A DNA stretch of 64,000 nucleotides from Brevibacillus fluminis (GTDB taxonomy: Bacteria > Bacillota > Bacilli > Brevibacillales > Brevibacillaceae): NCBI RefSeq assembly GCF_003710825.1, contig NZ_RHHQ01000005.1, forward strand, positions 62,001-126,000. Reading direction: 5' to 3'. The first letter of the stretch is position 1. Every line of letters starts with the position of its first letter. The notes beneath the pieces were generated by a model. That model was not told the origin of the DNA. It did no database searches and was given only the letters and a program-made list of their open reading frames with translations. Made by a program: the position numbers and the translations under genes. Positions 26,066 through 34,816 of this stretch are shown piece by piece.

Positions 26066-27472
26066 ATGGGTCAATCTAATCTTGCAGTCAACGCACCACA
26101 GAAGAAGAAAGCCCGAGAGATCAATGTGTTTGTCTTGCTCTTGATTGTGCTTTTAGTCGCAGCGGTTTCCACGTATGTTCTCCCCTCGGGCGAGTATACG
26201 CGGCAAGATGTGAACGGACGCAGCGTCGTAGTGCCCGACACGTACAAAGCGATTGAAGCGAGCCCGGTCAGCTTGATGGGACTGATTGGTTCCATCCATA
26301 CCGGGATGGTAGAGGCATCGTCCATTATCTTTTTCGTTCTTATTATTGGTGGTACTTTTGGTATTCTAACGGCAACAGGCACGATTGAAGCGTTTATTTC
26401 AACACTTTCTCGAAAGCTGGCGAACCAGGAAAAGTGGCTGATCCCGATCATGATGTTGTTTTTTGCGTTGGGTGGAGCCTTGATGGGGATGGCAGAGGAA
26501 ACGTTGGCTTATCTCGGTATCATGATTCCGCTTGCCATTGCGCTTGGCTTTGACGTGATGACCGGCACGGCGATCGTGCTCATCGGGGCTTCCGTTGGTT
26601 TCACGACAGCAGTTATGAATCCGTTTACAGTGGGGATTGCGCAAGGGATTGCCCAGCTTCCTCCTTTTTCTGGAATGGGTTACCGGATTGTATTGTTTGT
26701 AGTGATGTATCTGGTTTCGGTATTTTTCGTCTACCGCTATGCGATGAAGGTGAAGCGCGATCGCGGCTACGGCTTTTTTGCAGATGGAAAATACGACAAG
26801 GCCGAGACGGCCAATGTGAAACTGGAGACGCGGCACAAGATCGTTCTGGGCTGCTTTTTGTTGAATTTCGTCGTTTTGGCGTATGGTGTCGTCAAATTTG
26901 AATGGTTCATTACTGAAATCGCCGGATTGTTCACACTGCTTGGGATTGTGATCGCAATCGTTGGCAAGCTTTCGCCAGGTGAAACAGTCAACGCCTTCAT
27001 GAAAGGTGCTTCCGGACTGATCTCCGGTGCGCTGATCATCGGGGTGGCGAGAGCGATTGTCGTGATTTTGACGAATGGTCACGTGATTGATACGATTCTG
27101 TATAATGCGTCATCGGCAATTCACCATTTGCCGCCATCGCTGTCCGTCGTGGGAATGTATTTGCTGCAAAGCGTAATTCACTTGATCGTTCCTTCCGGCA
27201 GTGGACAAGCGGCATTGACGATGCCGATCATGGCGCCTTTGGCTGACTTGGTAGGGGTGACGCGGCAGACCGCTGTGCTGTGCTTCTCCATGGCGGATGG
27301 GATCGGCAACATCATATTCCCGACATCGGGCTACTTCATGGCTGGTCTCGCCATTGCGGGAATTCCGTGGAGCCGCTGGGCCAAATGGATTTTGCCATTG
27401 ATTTTGACACAATACGCAATCGGATTGGTTGCGGTAATCGTGGCTCAACTGATCGGCTACGGGCCATTTTAA
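26066..27472 (+). CDS. YfcC-type carrier (C4-dicarboxylate/basic amino-acid antiporter family)
   Basis: A 468-residue membrane protein with about 11-12 transmembrane helices. After a short basic leader (KKKAREINVFVLLLIVLLV) it carries the family motifs STYVLPSGEYTR, ATGTIEAFI, GMAEETLAYLG and the re-entrant-like VPSGSGQAALTMPIMAPLAD near the C-terminus. The family comprises YfcC and related putative amino-acid or dicarboxylate exchangers. AAAGGAGG lies 13 bases ahead of the ATG at 26066; a GTG at 26012 with a better-spaced GGAGG would add 18 residues, and I cannot decide between them. It is the first gene of a three-gene operon with an amidohydrolase and a dehydratase, which points to import of an acylated or free amino acid. 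Confidence 0.85.
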   Translation: MGQSNLAVNAPQKKKAREINVFVLLLIVLLVAAVSTYVLPSGEYTRQDVNGRSVVVPDTYKAIEASPVSLMGLIGSIHTGMVEASSIIFFVLIIGGTFGILTATGTIEAFISTLSRKLANQEKWLIPIMMLFFALGGALMGMAEETLAYLGIMIPLAIALGFDVMTGTAIVLIGASVGFTTAVMNPFTVGIAQGIAQLPPFSGMGYRIVLFVVMYLVSVFFVYRYAMKVKRDRGYGFFADGKYDKAETANVKLETRHKIVLGCFLLNFVVLAYGVVKFEWFITEIAGLFTLLGIVIAIVGKLSPGETVNAFMKGASGLISGALIIGVARAIVVILTNGHVIDTILYNASSAIHHLPPSLSVVGMYLLQSVIHLIVPSGSGQAALTMPIMAPLADLVGVTRQTAVLCFSMADGIGNIIFPTSGYFMAGLAIAGIPWSRWAKWILPLILTQYAIGLVAVIVAQLIGYGPF

Positions 27473-27487
27473 CGGGAGGCTTGCATT

Positions 27488-28642
27488 ATGCAAAAAATGA
27501 TTTCTGCAGAACTCGGTGAGTGGGCGATTGCCCACCGCCGTTACTTGCATCAGCATCCTGAGTTGTCAGGTGAGGAATACCAGACACATGCTTATATCAA
27601 ACGCCATTTGGAAGAGCTGTCCATCGAGATTTTGGATTATCAGGCACCCAGCATCGTCGGTTACCTCAAAGGGACGGACGGCAGCAAAACCATCGCACTG
27701 CGTGCGGATATCGATGCGCTGCCTGTGATGGAAGAGGGCGACAAAAGCTATCTTTCCAAAGTGCCCGGCATCGCCCATGCATGTGGACATGACGGACATA
27801 CGGCCGTTTTGCTCGCCGCAGCGAAGTGGCTGTCGGAGCATCGCAGCGAGGTGAAGTCGAATGTGGTCTTCATTTTCCAATCGTCCGAAGAGCGGGAGCC
27901 GAGCGGGGCGGAAGCGCTGGTTCAGCAGGGTGTGCTGGAGAATGTCGACGCCATCTTTGGCATTCATCTGTGGCAGCCTTTGGCAAAAGGACTGATCGGT
28001 GCATGCCACGGTCCGATGATGGGGGCTTGCGATGAATTCAAGATTACGATTGAAGGAAAAGGCGGGCATGGCGCGATGCCGCATGAGACGGTCGATCCGA
28101 TTTTCATCGCCAGCCAGATCGTAAGCGGCCTGCAATCGATCGTCAGCCGCACGCTGAGCCCACTGCAGTCGGCCGTCGTGACGGTAGGCAAGGTCGAGGC
28201 GGGCAGCACCTTCAACATCATCCCGAACGAAGCGGTAATGCTCGGGACGACGCGCAGCTTGACAGTCGAGACGCGCCAGCACATTTATGACCAGATGAAG
28301 CGGATCGTAGAGGGGATTCCTGTAAGCTTTGGCGCGACCGGACAGATGGAGTACTACTGGGGAACGCCGGCGGTCATCAACGATCGGACACAGAGTCGGT
28401 ATGTGGAAGATGTGGTCCGCGAGACGTTTGGTGATGCGGTCTACGCAGCCGATATGGAGCCGACCTTGGCTGCGGAAGATTTCGCCCACTATTTGGTGAA
28501 ATGCCCTGGCGCCTTCATTTTCGTCGGAATGGGTGGGGAGGCGAGCGCCTATCCGCATCATCATCCCCGCTTTGATATTGATGAAGACGTGATCCCGTCC
28601 GCCATCGAGCTGTTCATCCAGCTCGTCCTGCGGTTCGGCTGA
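27488..28642 (+). CDS. M20D-family amidohydrolase (N-acyl-amino-acid/peptide amidohydrolase)
   Basis: A 384-residue metallo-amidohydrolase. It shows RRYLHQHPELSGEE, ALRADIDALPVMEE, the ACGHDGHTA metal site, FQSSEEREPSGA and GIHLWQPLAKG, all standard for the hippurate/aminoacylase (M20D) group; the metal-bridging cysteine of ACGHD marks this subfamily. The dimerisation 'lid' domain occupies roughly residues 180-290. It is cytoplasmic and would release amino acids from N-acyl or short peptide substrates. It follows the carrier gene by 15 bases (ATG behind GGGAGGCTTGCATT) and precedes the dehydratase, so the operon can import, deacylate and then deaminate one substrate. Confidence 0.9.
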   Translation: MQKMISAELGEWAIAHRRYLHQHPELSGEEYQTHAYIKRHLEELSIEILDYQAPSIVGYLKGTDGSKTIALRADIDALPVMEEGDKSYLSKVPGIAHACGHDGHTAVLLAAAKWLSEHRSEVKSNVVFIFQSSEEREPSGAEALVQQGVLENVDAIFGIHLWQPLAKGLIGACHGPMMGACDEFKITIEGKGGHGAMPHETVDPIFIASQIVSGLQSIVSRTLSPLQSAVVTVGKVEAGSTFNIIPNEAVMLGTTRSLTVETRQHIYDQMKRIVEGIPVSFGATGQMEYYWGTPAVINDRTQSRYVEDVVRETFGDAVYAADMEPTLAAEDFAHYLVKCPGAFIFVGMGGEASAYPHHHPRFDIDEDVIPSAIELFIQLVLRFG

Positions 28643-28679
28643 TCCGCTGTTACAAAAATAGCTTCAGGAGGTACGAAAG

Positions 28680-29645
28680 ATGTTGAATGTTTCCTTGCTA
28701 AGTGTACTGCAAGCGAAAAAGCGAATTGAACACGAAGTGCTAAAGACACCACTGCTCGCGTCTCCCATCTTGTCCGAACATGTCGGTGCAGATGTGTGGC
28801 TCAAGCTGGAGAATTTGCAGAAAACCGGATCGTTTAAGCTGCGGGGAGCGACAAACAAAATCGCTTCGTTGACGGAGGAGGAGCTTGCACGCGGCGTGAT
28901 TACCGCATCGGCGGGAAACCATGCCCAAGGCGTGGCTTATGCTGCGAAGCGAAAAGGCGTGTCCGCCCTGATCGTCGTGCCTAAAACCGCGCCTGAGACG
29001 AAGCGCGCTGGCATTCAGCGGTACGGGGCAGAACTGGTCGTGTTTGGCGACAATTATGATGAAGCTGAGGTGCATGCGTACAAGCTGGCAGAGGAGACAG
29101 GCAGAACGTTTGTCCATGCCTTCGAGGATAACGAGATCATTTCCGGACAAGGAACGGTCGCACTGGAAGCGCTGCTGGAAGAGCCGGATTTCGACGCGAT
29201 TGTCGTCCCTGCGGGAGGCGGCGGCCTGATTTGCGGCATCGCAACCACAGCGAAAGCACTCAATCCGGCGATCGAGGTCATCGGTATCCAAACCCATGCC
29301 TCGCCGCCGTGGTACTATTCGTTTAAAGAAGGCAAGCTGGCCGATGTCGAATACAGCGACTCGCTCGCCGACGGCCTGCACGGCGGCATCTCCCAAGGTA
29401 ATCTTGACCTGGCGCTGAAAATCGTCGATGACTTCATATTAGTAGAAGAGGAGCAGGTCGCTCATGCCATGTACTGGCTGGCCAAAGAGCACCACTACAT
29501 GGTCGAAGGCTCCGGCGCAGTCGGCATCGCTGCCCTCTTGCACGGCCATCTTCCTCACCTGAAAGGCAAAAAAGTGCTCACGATCGTAAGCGGAAGCAAC
29601 GTAGACGCCGCTAAGCTTGGCAAAATCATCGGAAGCTATTCTTAA
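28680..29645 (+). CDS. PLP-dependent threonine/serine ammonia-lyase family dehydratase
   Basis: A 321-residue fold-type II enzyme without the regulatory ACT domain. The PLP lysine is K53 in KTGSFKLRGATNK; the phosphate-binding glycine loop is VVPAGGGGLICGI; the ASAGNHAQGVAYAAK segment contacts the substrate carboxylate. Length and lack of an ACT domain match catabolic threonine/serine (or hydroxyaspartate) dehydratases rather than the biosynthetic IlvA. The ATG follows AGGAGGTACGAAAG. Last gene of the carrier operon; it would convert the released hydroxy-amino acid to a keto acid and ammonia. Confidence 0.88.
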   Translation: MLNVSLLSVLQAKKRIEHEVLKTPLLASPILSEHVGADVWLKLENLQKTGSFKLRGATNKIASLTEEELARGVITASAGNHAQGVAYAAKRKGVSALIVVPKTAPETKRAGIQRYGAELVVFGDNYDEAEVHAYKLAEETGRTFVHAFEDNEIISGQGTVALEALLEEPDFDAIVVPAGGGGLICGIATTAKALNPAIEVIGIQTHASPPWYYSFKEGKLADVEYSDSLADGLHGGISQGNLDLALKIVDDFILVEEEQVAHAMYWLAKEHHYMVEGSGAVGIAALLHGHLPHLKGKKVLTIVSGSNVDAAKLGKIIGSYS

Positions 29646-29664
29646 TGCAATTGGCAATCAAAAG

Positions 29665-29697
29665 AAACCGTCAGGGGAATCTCCCGGGCGGTTTTTT
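29665..29697 (+). terminator. intrinsic terminator after dehydratase
   Basis: AAACCGTCAGGGGA pairs with TCCCGGGCGGTTT and T's follow. Confidence 0.88.
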
Positions 29698-29736
29698 CAT
29701 TTTTACATTTTTTCATTTATCCCCTACAGTACCGAA

Positions 29737-29951
29737 GGATTTTTGAAAGAAAGCGGAACGGAAGCCTTTACGATGCCCACCAGGCGGAGCGAATCAGCGG
29801 GAAACGCTTTGCGCCACATCTACTTCCTGAGATACACCCGCCGCGCAGCGTGTGGCTTTGGGGTGCAGTTTCCCGATGATTTGCGGAGCCGTTCTCCCCG
29901 ACCCCCAGCAGGCATCGTAACAGCTTCCGTGGAGCTTTCTTTCAAAAATCC
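29737..29951. repeat. 215-bp imperfect palindromic element in a 425-base gene-free stretch
   Basis: The first 18 bases (GGATTTTTGAAAGAAAGC) are repeated exactly in inverse at the other end (29934-29951). The match continues through ACGGAAGC and TTACGATGCC with a three-base swap, and fades towards the centre, where further partial matches (ATCAGCGGGAAAC against ATCATCGGGAAAC) remain. The single-strand form would be a long hairpin. A 123-codon frame crosses it but is an accident of the repeat. It looks like a MITE-like or structured RNA element. The remaining gene-free bases (29952-30070) hold only the leader of the next gene. Confidence 0.7.
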
Positions 29952-30070
29952 CTGCGCTTTTTTTCACATACTCTTAAGCTTTTTGTAAGATTTGCTTTAC
30001 AGACTCATAAGGACTGGGGGGTAGGATGACATAGAACAAGAAAACAACCAAAAAACGAGGAGGCTTCACC

Positions 30071-30979
30071 ATGAAAAATCGAAAATTGTTGACGGCAGGA
30101 TTGGGAGTTGGCATCAGCAGCATTGTGTTGCTCACGAGCGCTTACACCGTAATGGCAGATACATCTTCAGGCTACGACCTCTATAAATCGGCAATCAAGC
30201 AAACACACGCTGCGAAAAGCATCACAGCGGACGTAAACGTCTCGCTGACTGATAATGGGAAAGAACTGCTGGCCGTGCAAGGAAAAGTGAAAAACGAGGA
30301 GGCTGCCAATCTCGGTAGCGGCAGCGTGAACATCAAGACGAACGGAACCGCACACGCGGTGCAGTTTTACCGCCAAGCCGATCAGGTGGTGCTGAAAACG
30401 GATGACAGCGACAGCTACAAAGTGTTGAAGCCGGACGCAAATGAACAGCACAAGTGGAAGCAGCACCATAACGCCAATGAAGATGGAACCAACCCAGGTG
30501 CCGAAAAAGTCATCGATGCGCTGATGACCAATCTGCAAAATGACATCCAGGTTACACAGGCTTCCGGTGGTGGCAAAGAAGTTTCCCTGCATCTGACCCA
30601 ACAGCAAATTTCGCCGGTCGTTCAAGCGCTTGGCTCGGTCGTTTTGCAACATGCAGCGAACCATCAGGAGCTGGCAACTGGTGAGGGCCAAGACGAACTG
30701 GACCGTCATGCTCCGCAGTTCGCAAAAGATTTGAAACCCGAATTGCCTAAACTGACGCAAGACATCGTCGTGAAGCAAGTGGACGTAAAAGCGGAGATTT
30801 CGCAGGACAACTATGTGGACCAGCAAGAAGCAACGCTCACGGTATCGGGTAAAGACGCCAGCGGTGCTTCCCATGAGGTGGTACTGACGATTCATGCAGA
30901 CTTGTCCAACTTTGGGGATACGAAGGCAGACACAGTGGATTTGACGGGCAAACAGGTCGAAACGATCCAAAAACACTAA
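30071..30979 (+). CDS. exported protein of unknown function
   Basis: A 302-residue secreted protein with an N-terminal signal sequence (basic MKNRK, hydrophobic core to about residue 24, cleavage near VMA-DT). There is no lipobox. The rest alternates beta-strand-like segments (ITADVNVSLTDNG, GSVNIKTNGTAHAVQFY, DIVVKQVDVKAEISQDNY, EATLTVSGKD) and is rich in His, Gln and Lys. This pattern recalls LolA/LppX-like half-barrels, which is only a structural guess. The start follows CGAGGAGGCTTCACC. It is 95 bases upstream of an ABC exporter and a kinase/regulator pair on the same strand and may be their extracellular partner. Confidence 0.75.
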   Translation: MKNRKLLTAGLGVGISSIVLLTSAYTVMADTSSGYDLYKSAIKQTHAAKSITADVNVSLTDNGKELLAVQGKVKNEEAANLGSGSVNIKTNGTAHAVQFYRQADQVVLKTDDSDSYKVLKPDANEQHKWKQHHNANEDGTNPGAEKVIDALMTNLQNDIQVTQASGGGKEVSLHLTQQQISPVVQALGSVVLQHAANHQELATGEGQDELDRHAPQFAKDLKPELPKLTQDIVVKQVDVKAEISQDNYVDQQEATLTVSGKDASGASHEVVLTIHADLSNFGDTKADTVDLTGKQVETIQKH

Positions 30980-31074
30980 AGCAAGATCATAAATCGATGG
31001 GAGCGCAGAACGCCAGCACGCACGTCAAGGCGATCTGCGCCTCCGTTATATGATGAACGGGAGGGAGATGCAGC

Positions 31075-31800
31075 ATGGAAGCCGTTTTGGAAGTAAAAGC
31101 TGTAACCAAGCGGTACCGATCGGACAGGGGCATTGACCGCGTGTCGTTTACCGTCTACAGCGGGGATATTTTTGGCCTGTTCGGCCCGAATGGGGCTGGC
31201 AAAACGACGTTGATCAAGAGCATCACCGGTTTGTGCCGGGCAGACGCGGGTCAGATCGCGATTTTTGGCCATAGCCTCACGGAGCAGTTCGAGCAAGCGA
31301 TGGAGCACGTCGGCTGCATCGTGGAAACCGGAATTTCGCACGATTATTTGACACCGTACCAAAATCTGCAGCTCGTAGCGCGCTATTATCCGGAGGTCAC
31401 CCGGGAGCGGATTGACGAAGTGCTGGAGCTGGTCGGGTTGTCTGCGCACAAGCATGAAAAAGTGAAGGGCTTTTCCTCCGGGATGAAGCAGCGGGCGGCC
31501 TTGGCGGCGGTGCTGTTGCCCAAACCGCGCCTGGTCATCCTTGATGAACCGACGACGAGCCTCGATATCGAAGGAGTCCGCGATTTCCGCCTGATTGTCA
31601 ATCGGTTGGCGCAAGAAGAGCAGACCACGTTTCTCATTTCCAGCCATTCGATTCATGAGATGGAGCGCATGTGTAACCGGATCGGCATCATGTATGGCGG
31701 CGTGATGGTAAAAGAAGGTCTCGTCAGCGATCTTCTGTCCGACGGGCAGACGCTCGAGGATGTTTATTTGTCCCAGATCGACCAGGCAAAGGGGGCGTAA
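31075..31800 (+). CDS. ABC transporter ATP-binding protein
   Basis: A 241-residue ATPase: Walker A GPNGAGKTTL, signature FSSGMKQRAAL (SSGMK, typical of DRA/bacitracin- and lantibiotic-type exporters), Walker B RLVILDEP and H-loop ISSHSIHE. It is followed after 5 bases by a six-helix permease. The start follows GGGAGGGAGATGCAGC. Together they make an ABC-2 type exporter of the kind used for antimicrobial-peptide or drug resistance or for membrane-lipid stress. Confidence 0.92.
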   Translation: MEAVLEVKAVTKRYRSDRGIDRVSFTVYSGDIFGLFGPNGAGKTTLIKSITGLCRADAGQIAIFGHSLTEQFEQAMEHVGCIVETGISHDYLTPYQNLQLVARYYPEVTRERIDEVLELVGLSAHKHEKVKGFSSGMKQRAALAAVLLPKPRLVILDEPTTSLDIEGVRDFRLIVNRLAQEEQTTFLISSHSIHEMERMCNRIGIMYGGVMVKEGLVSDLLSDGQTLEDVYLSQIDQAKGA

Positions 31801-31805
31801 CGACA

Positions 31806-32555
31806 ATGGGAAAACTGTATGCAAGCATAGCAAATGAAACGCAGAAGATGCTGGCGCAAAAGACGACCATTGCCTTTTTGGCACTGACGCTCCTGCTGCC
31901 GCTGGGTTCGGCGCTGCTCATCACGTTTGTGAAAACAAACGCTGCGATTCAGATCATGGCCGGCTCCAATTTTGCCATGACGATGCTTTGGCTGTATGTA
32001 TCATTTTGCTTGCCCTTATTCGTATTCATGTTCGCAGCCAATCTATTCGTCGGCGAGGCGGGAGACCGTTCCTTGCGTCTGGCCTTGCTGAGTCCCGTCT
32101 CGCGGCTAAAGGTGTTTTTGGGCAAATTGACGGCGCAAAGCCTGTTCATCGTGGTAGGACTTGCACTGATGTATCTTGCTTCCGTTCTTTTTGGAGGGTT
32201 TTTGCTGCATGAGTGGAATATCGATGAGTGGATGCCGATTTTGGGCGCGTACAGTTTGGCAGCGATTCCGATGATGGTCTTGGGCGCCTCTGCAGCATGC
32301 GTGGGACAGCTGTTCCGCAGCGTGGGCGGCGCACTGGTATTTGGCCTTTTCGCGTACGGTGTGGCCAAAATCATTCCTTATCTGTCGCCTGCTATCGGAA
32401 AGGTGCTGTTCACGAACTATACGGATTGGTACACGTTATGGCTGGGAGGAACAGCTACGGGTGGACGCTTGTTGATGATCGCAGTGATTTTACTTTCCTC
32501 TGCGGTGCTGTTCGTTTCGGGCGGCTATTACCTCTTTGAGAAAAAAGAAATGTAA
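31806..32555 (+). CDS. ABC-2 type transporter permease
   Basis: A 249-residue integral membrane protein with six predicted helices (first at about 20-40, last at about 225-245). It starts 5 bases after the ATPase stop (AAAGGGGGCGTAACGACA in front) and ends 13 bases before the kinase start. There are no enzymatic motifs; the topology and position identify it as the membrane partner of the preceding ATPase. Confidence 0.88.
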   Translation: MGKLYASIANETQKMLAQKTTIAFLALTLLLPLGSALLITFVKTNAAIQIMAGSNFAMTMLWLYVSFCLPLFVFMFAANLFVGEAGDRSLRLALLSPVSRLKVFLGKLTAQSLFIVVGLALMYLASVLFGGFLLHEWNIDEWMPILGAYSLAAIPMMVLGASAACVGQLFRSVGGALVFGLFAYGVAKIIPYLSPAIGKVLFTNYTDWYTLWLGGTATGGRLLMIAVILLSSAVLFVSGGYYLFEKKEM

Positions 32556-32568
32556 ACGAGGGATTCGC

Positions 32569-34044
32569 ATGTCAATCCGGGTGAGATTGCTGTTATCGTA
32601 TATCGCGATGCTAGTGGTACCGATTTTTTTCTTCATCGTGGCCGTCTTTTTCATCGTGCTCGCTTTTTTGGGCGATATCAAAAGCGCGAAAGACTTTTAT
32701 CAGATCGATTTTGGCAATGATGAATCGTTTTCGCGCGTAGTCGCTGGCGATCAACAAATTTTGACGGAGCTGGTGGGGATCGCTAAGTATGCACCGCAAA
32801 CATTTGCGGATCAGCAGTTTCTGCGCGATCGGGATCAAGAGCTGAATGCGATCAAATCCGGACTTATCATTCGCAGCGGCAATGAAATTACGTATGTGTC
32901 GCCTGCGCTGAATTCCCCAGAGCTGCTTGCCCAACTGCCCGGGTACGGAAGCGGCTCCATGAAGCACAAAAATGACGATCTGATACTGAATCAAGATTCG
33001 TATACGTATCAGCAGCGAGATGTGCTGGTGAACGGTAAGGAACAGGTGAGCGTGTTCGTCCTGAAAAATTCCGGCCACTTCCAGCAGCTGGCCCATCGGT
33101 TTTTTCCGCTGATTTTCATCGCGCTTCTGGTCGCCCTGGCTTTGACTAACGGCTTACTGACCTACTGGGTATCACGCAGCATCCTGCGTCCGCTGGGTGC
33201 GCTAAAGCAGGCTACCGAGCAGATCAAGGAAGGCAACCTCAGCTTCAAGCTGGTGCCGCAAACGAAGGATGAAATCGGAGCATTGAGCGTGGCGTTCGAA
33301 GAGATGCGCGGAAAGCTGAAGGAATCGATCGAGCTGCAGCTGCAGTACGAGGAGAATCGCAAGGAGCTGATCTCCAATATTTCGCATGACCTAAAGACGC
33401 CAATCACCGCGATCAAAGGGTATGTGGAAGGCATCAAGGATGGCGTCGCCAATACGCCGGAAAAGCTGGACAAATACTTGACGATCATCGATAGCAAGGC
33501 GACGGCGATGGACCAGCTGATCGAGGAGCTGTTTTTGTTCTCCAAGCTGGATTTGAAGCGGTTGCCGTTTACCTTTGAACAGGTTGATATCAATGAGTAT
33601 TTGCAAGATTGCACGGAGGAGCTACAGCTGGAGCTCGAGAAGCGCGGCATCGCCGCCACTTTCCAGCCGTCGGTAAAAAGCCCGCTGTTGTGCACGGTGG
33701 ACCGCGACAAGCTGAAGCGCGTCATCACCAACATTGTGGGGAACAGCGTGAAATACATGGATCGCGAGCATGGCCGTATCACGCTTGCCGTGCAGGAGGA
33801 GAAAGATATGGTACAGGTGCAGATCGGAGACGACGGGCCAGGCATCAGCGCAGAGGCGCTTCCCTTCATTTTTGAACGGTTTTACCGCGCAGACCAATCG
33901 CGCAATACGAGCACCGGCGGAAGCGGATTAGGTCTTGCAATCGCCAAGCAAATCATCGAAGAGCATGGAGGCCGTATATGGGCCGAGAGCGGGTCGAATC
34001 GCGGCACACGCATTTCCTTTACATTGCGCAAAACGGAGGGGTGA
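32569..34044 (+). CDS. sensor histidine kinase of the exporter operon
   Basis: A 491-residue kinase with TM1 (about 8-32), an extracellular domain of about 130 residues, TM2 (about 180-200), HAMP (RSILRPLGALKQATEQIKEGNLSF), HisKA (SNISHDLKTPITAIKG, phospho-acceptor His273) and HATPase (NIVGNSVKYM, GDDGPGI, GGSGLGLAI). The ATG at 32569 has GAGGG six bases ahead; a further in-frame upstream ATG overlaps the permease and is not used. The extracellular loop is larger than in the loop-less BceS type, so direct ligand sensing is possible. Confidence 0.92.
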   Translation: MSIRVRLLLSYIAMLVVPIFFFIVAVFFIVLAFLGDIKSAKDFYQIDFGNDESFSRVVAGDQQILTELVGIAKYAPQTFADQQFLRDRDQELNAIKSGLIIRSGNEITYVSPALNSPELLAQLPGYGSGSMKHKNDDLILNQDSYTYQQRDVLVNGKEQVSVFVLKNSGHFQQLAHRFFPLIFIALLVALALTNGLLTYWVSRSILRPLGALKQATEQIKEGNLSFKLVPQTKDEIGALSVAFEEMRGKLKESIELQLQYEENRKELISNISHDLKTPITAIKGYVEGIKDGVANTPEKLDKYLTIIDSKATAMDQLIEELFLFSKLDLKRLPFTFEQVDINEYLQDCTEELQLELEKRGIAATFQPSVKSPLLCTVDRDKLKRVITNIVGNSVKYMDREHGRITLAVQEEKDMVQVQIGDDGPGISAEALPFIFERFYRADQSRNTSTGGSGLGLAIAKQIIEEHGGRIWAESGSNRGTRISFTLRKTEG

Positions 34045-34050
34045 CAATAC

Positions 34051-34740
34051 GTGAAAAGAATTCTGATCGTCGAAGATGAAGCAAGCATTGCGGAGCTGCA
34101 GCGCGATTACCTGGAAATCAGCGGCTACCACGTCGACATGGAAAACACGGGAAAAAGCGGCTTGGAGAGGGCGTTGGCCAATGACTACGACCTCTTGATT
34201 CTGGACGTTATGCTGCCTGAGATGGATGGCTTCGAAATCTGCAAGCAGGTGCGCAGCAAAAAGGATATCCCTATCCTGATGGTATCGGCCAAAAAAGAAG
34301 ATATCGACAAAATTCGCGGCCTTGGCTTGGGCGCGGATGATTACATTAGCAAGCCGTTTAGCCCAAGTGAACTGGTGGCGCGGGTGAAAGCGCATCTCTC
34401 CCGCTATGAGCGTCTGATCGGCGGGCAGACGGTGAAAAAGGAAGAAATCTCGATTCGAGGGCTCACGATCGACAAAGCGTCGCGCAGGGTGTTCGTGAAC
34501 GGGAAAGAAGGGAGCTTCACGACAAAGGAATTTGAATTGCTCGTGTTTTTGGCTAGCAATCCGAACATCGTTTTCAGCAAGGAGCATTTGTTTGAACGCA
34601 TTTGGGGAATGGACTCGATGGGCGATGTGACTACTGTGACCGTCTTCATCCGCAAGCTGCGCGAAAAAATCGAAAGCGATCCGTCCAACCCGCAGTATAT
34701 TGAAACCATTTGGGGTGCGGGATACCGGTTTAATGTATAA
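34051..34740 (+). CDS. OmpR/PhoB-family response regulator of the exporter operon
   Basis: A 229-residue regulator: receiver (ILIVEDEASIAELQRD, LLILDVMLPEMDGFEI, KPFSPSELVARV) and winged helix (FTTKEFELLVFLASNPNIVFSKEHL ... TVFIRKLREKIES ... IWGAGYRF). It begins with GTG behind GGAGGGGTGACAATAC, 6 bases after the kinase, and closes the five-gene operon at an intrinsic terminator. It probably controls the operon itself; no binding site is evident. Confidence 0.92.
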   Translation: MKRILIVEDEASIAELQRDYLEISGYHVDMENTGKSGLERALANDYDLLILDVMLPEMDGFEICKQVRSKKDIPILMVSAKKEDIDKIRGLGLGADDYISKPFSPSELVARVKAHLSRYERLIGGQTVKKEEISIRGLTIDKASRRVFVNGKEGSFTTKEFELLVFLASNPNIVFSKEHLFERIWGMDSMGDVTTVTVFIRKLREKIESDPSNPQYIETIWGAGYRFNV

Positions 34741-34743
34741 ATG

Positions 34744-34784
34744 AAAAAGCACCTGGGGAATCGTGTTCCGTCGGGTGCTTTTTG
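34744..34784 (+). terminator. intrinsic terminator after exporter operon
   Basis: AAAAAGCACC pairs with GGGTGCTTTTT around CTGGGGAATCGTGTTCCGTC. Confidence 0.88.
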
Positions 34785-34816
34785 TTTTTAGTGTACGGAG
34801 AGTGAGTGTCGATTGA

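Noticed and set aside
29617..29988. 123-codon plus-strand frame across the palindromic element
   Set aside because: It starts inside the dehydratase gene, crosses a terminator and both arms of an inverted repeat, and resembles no protein.
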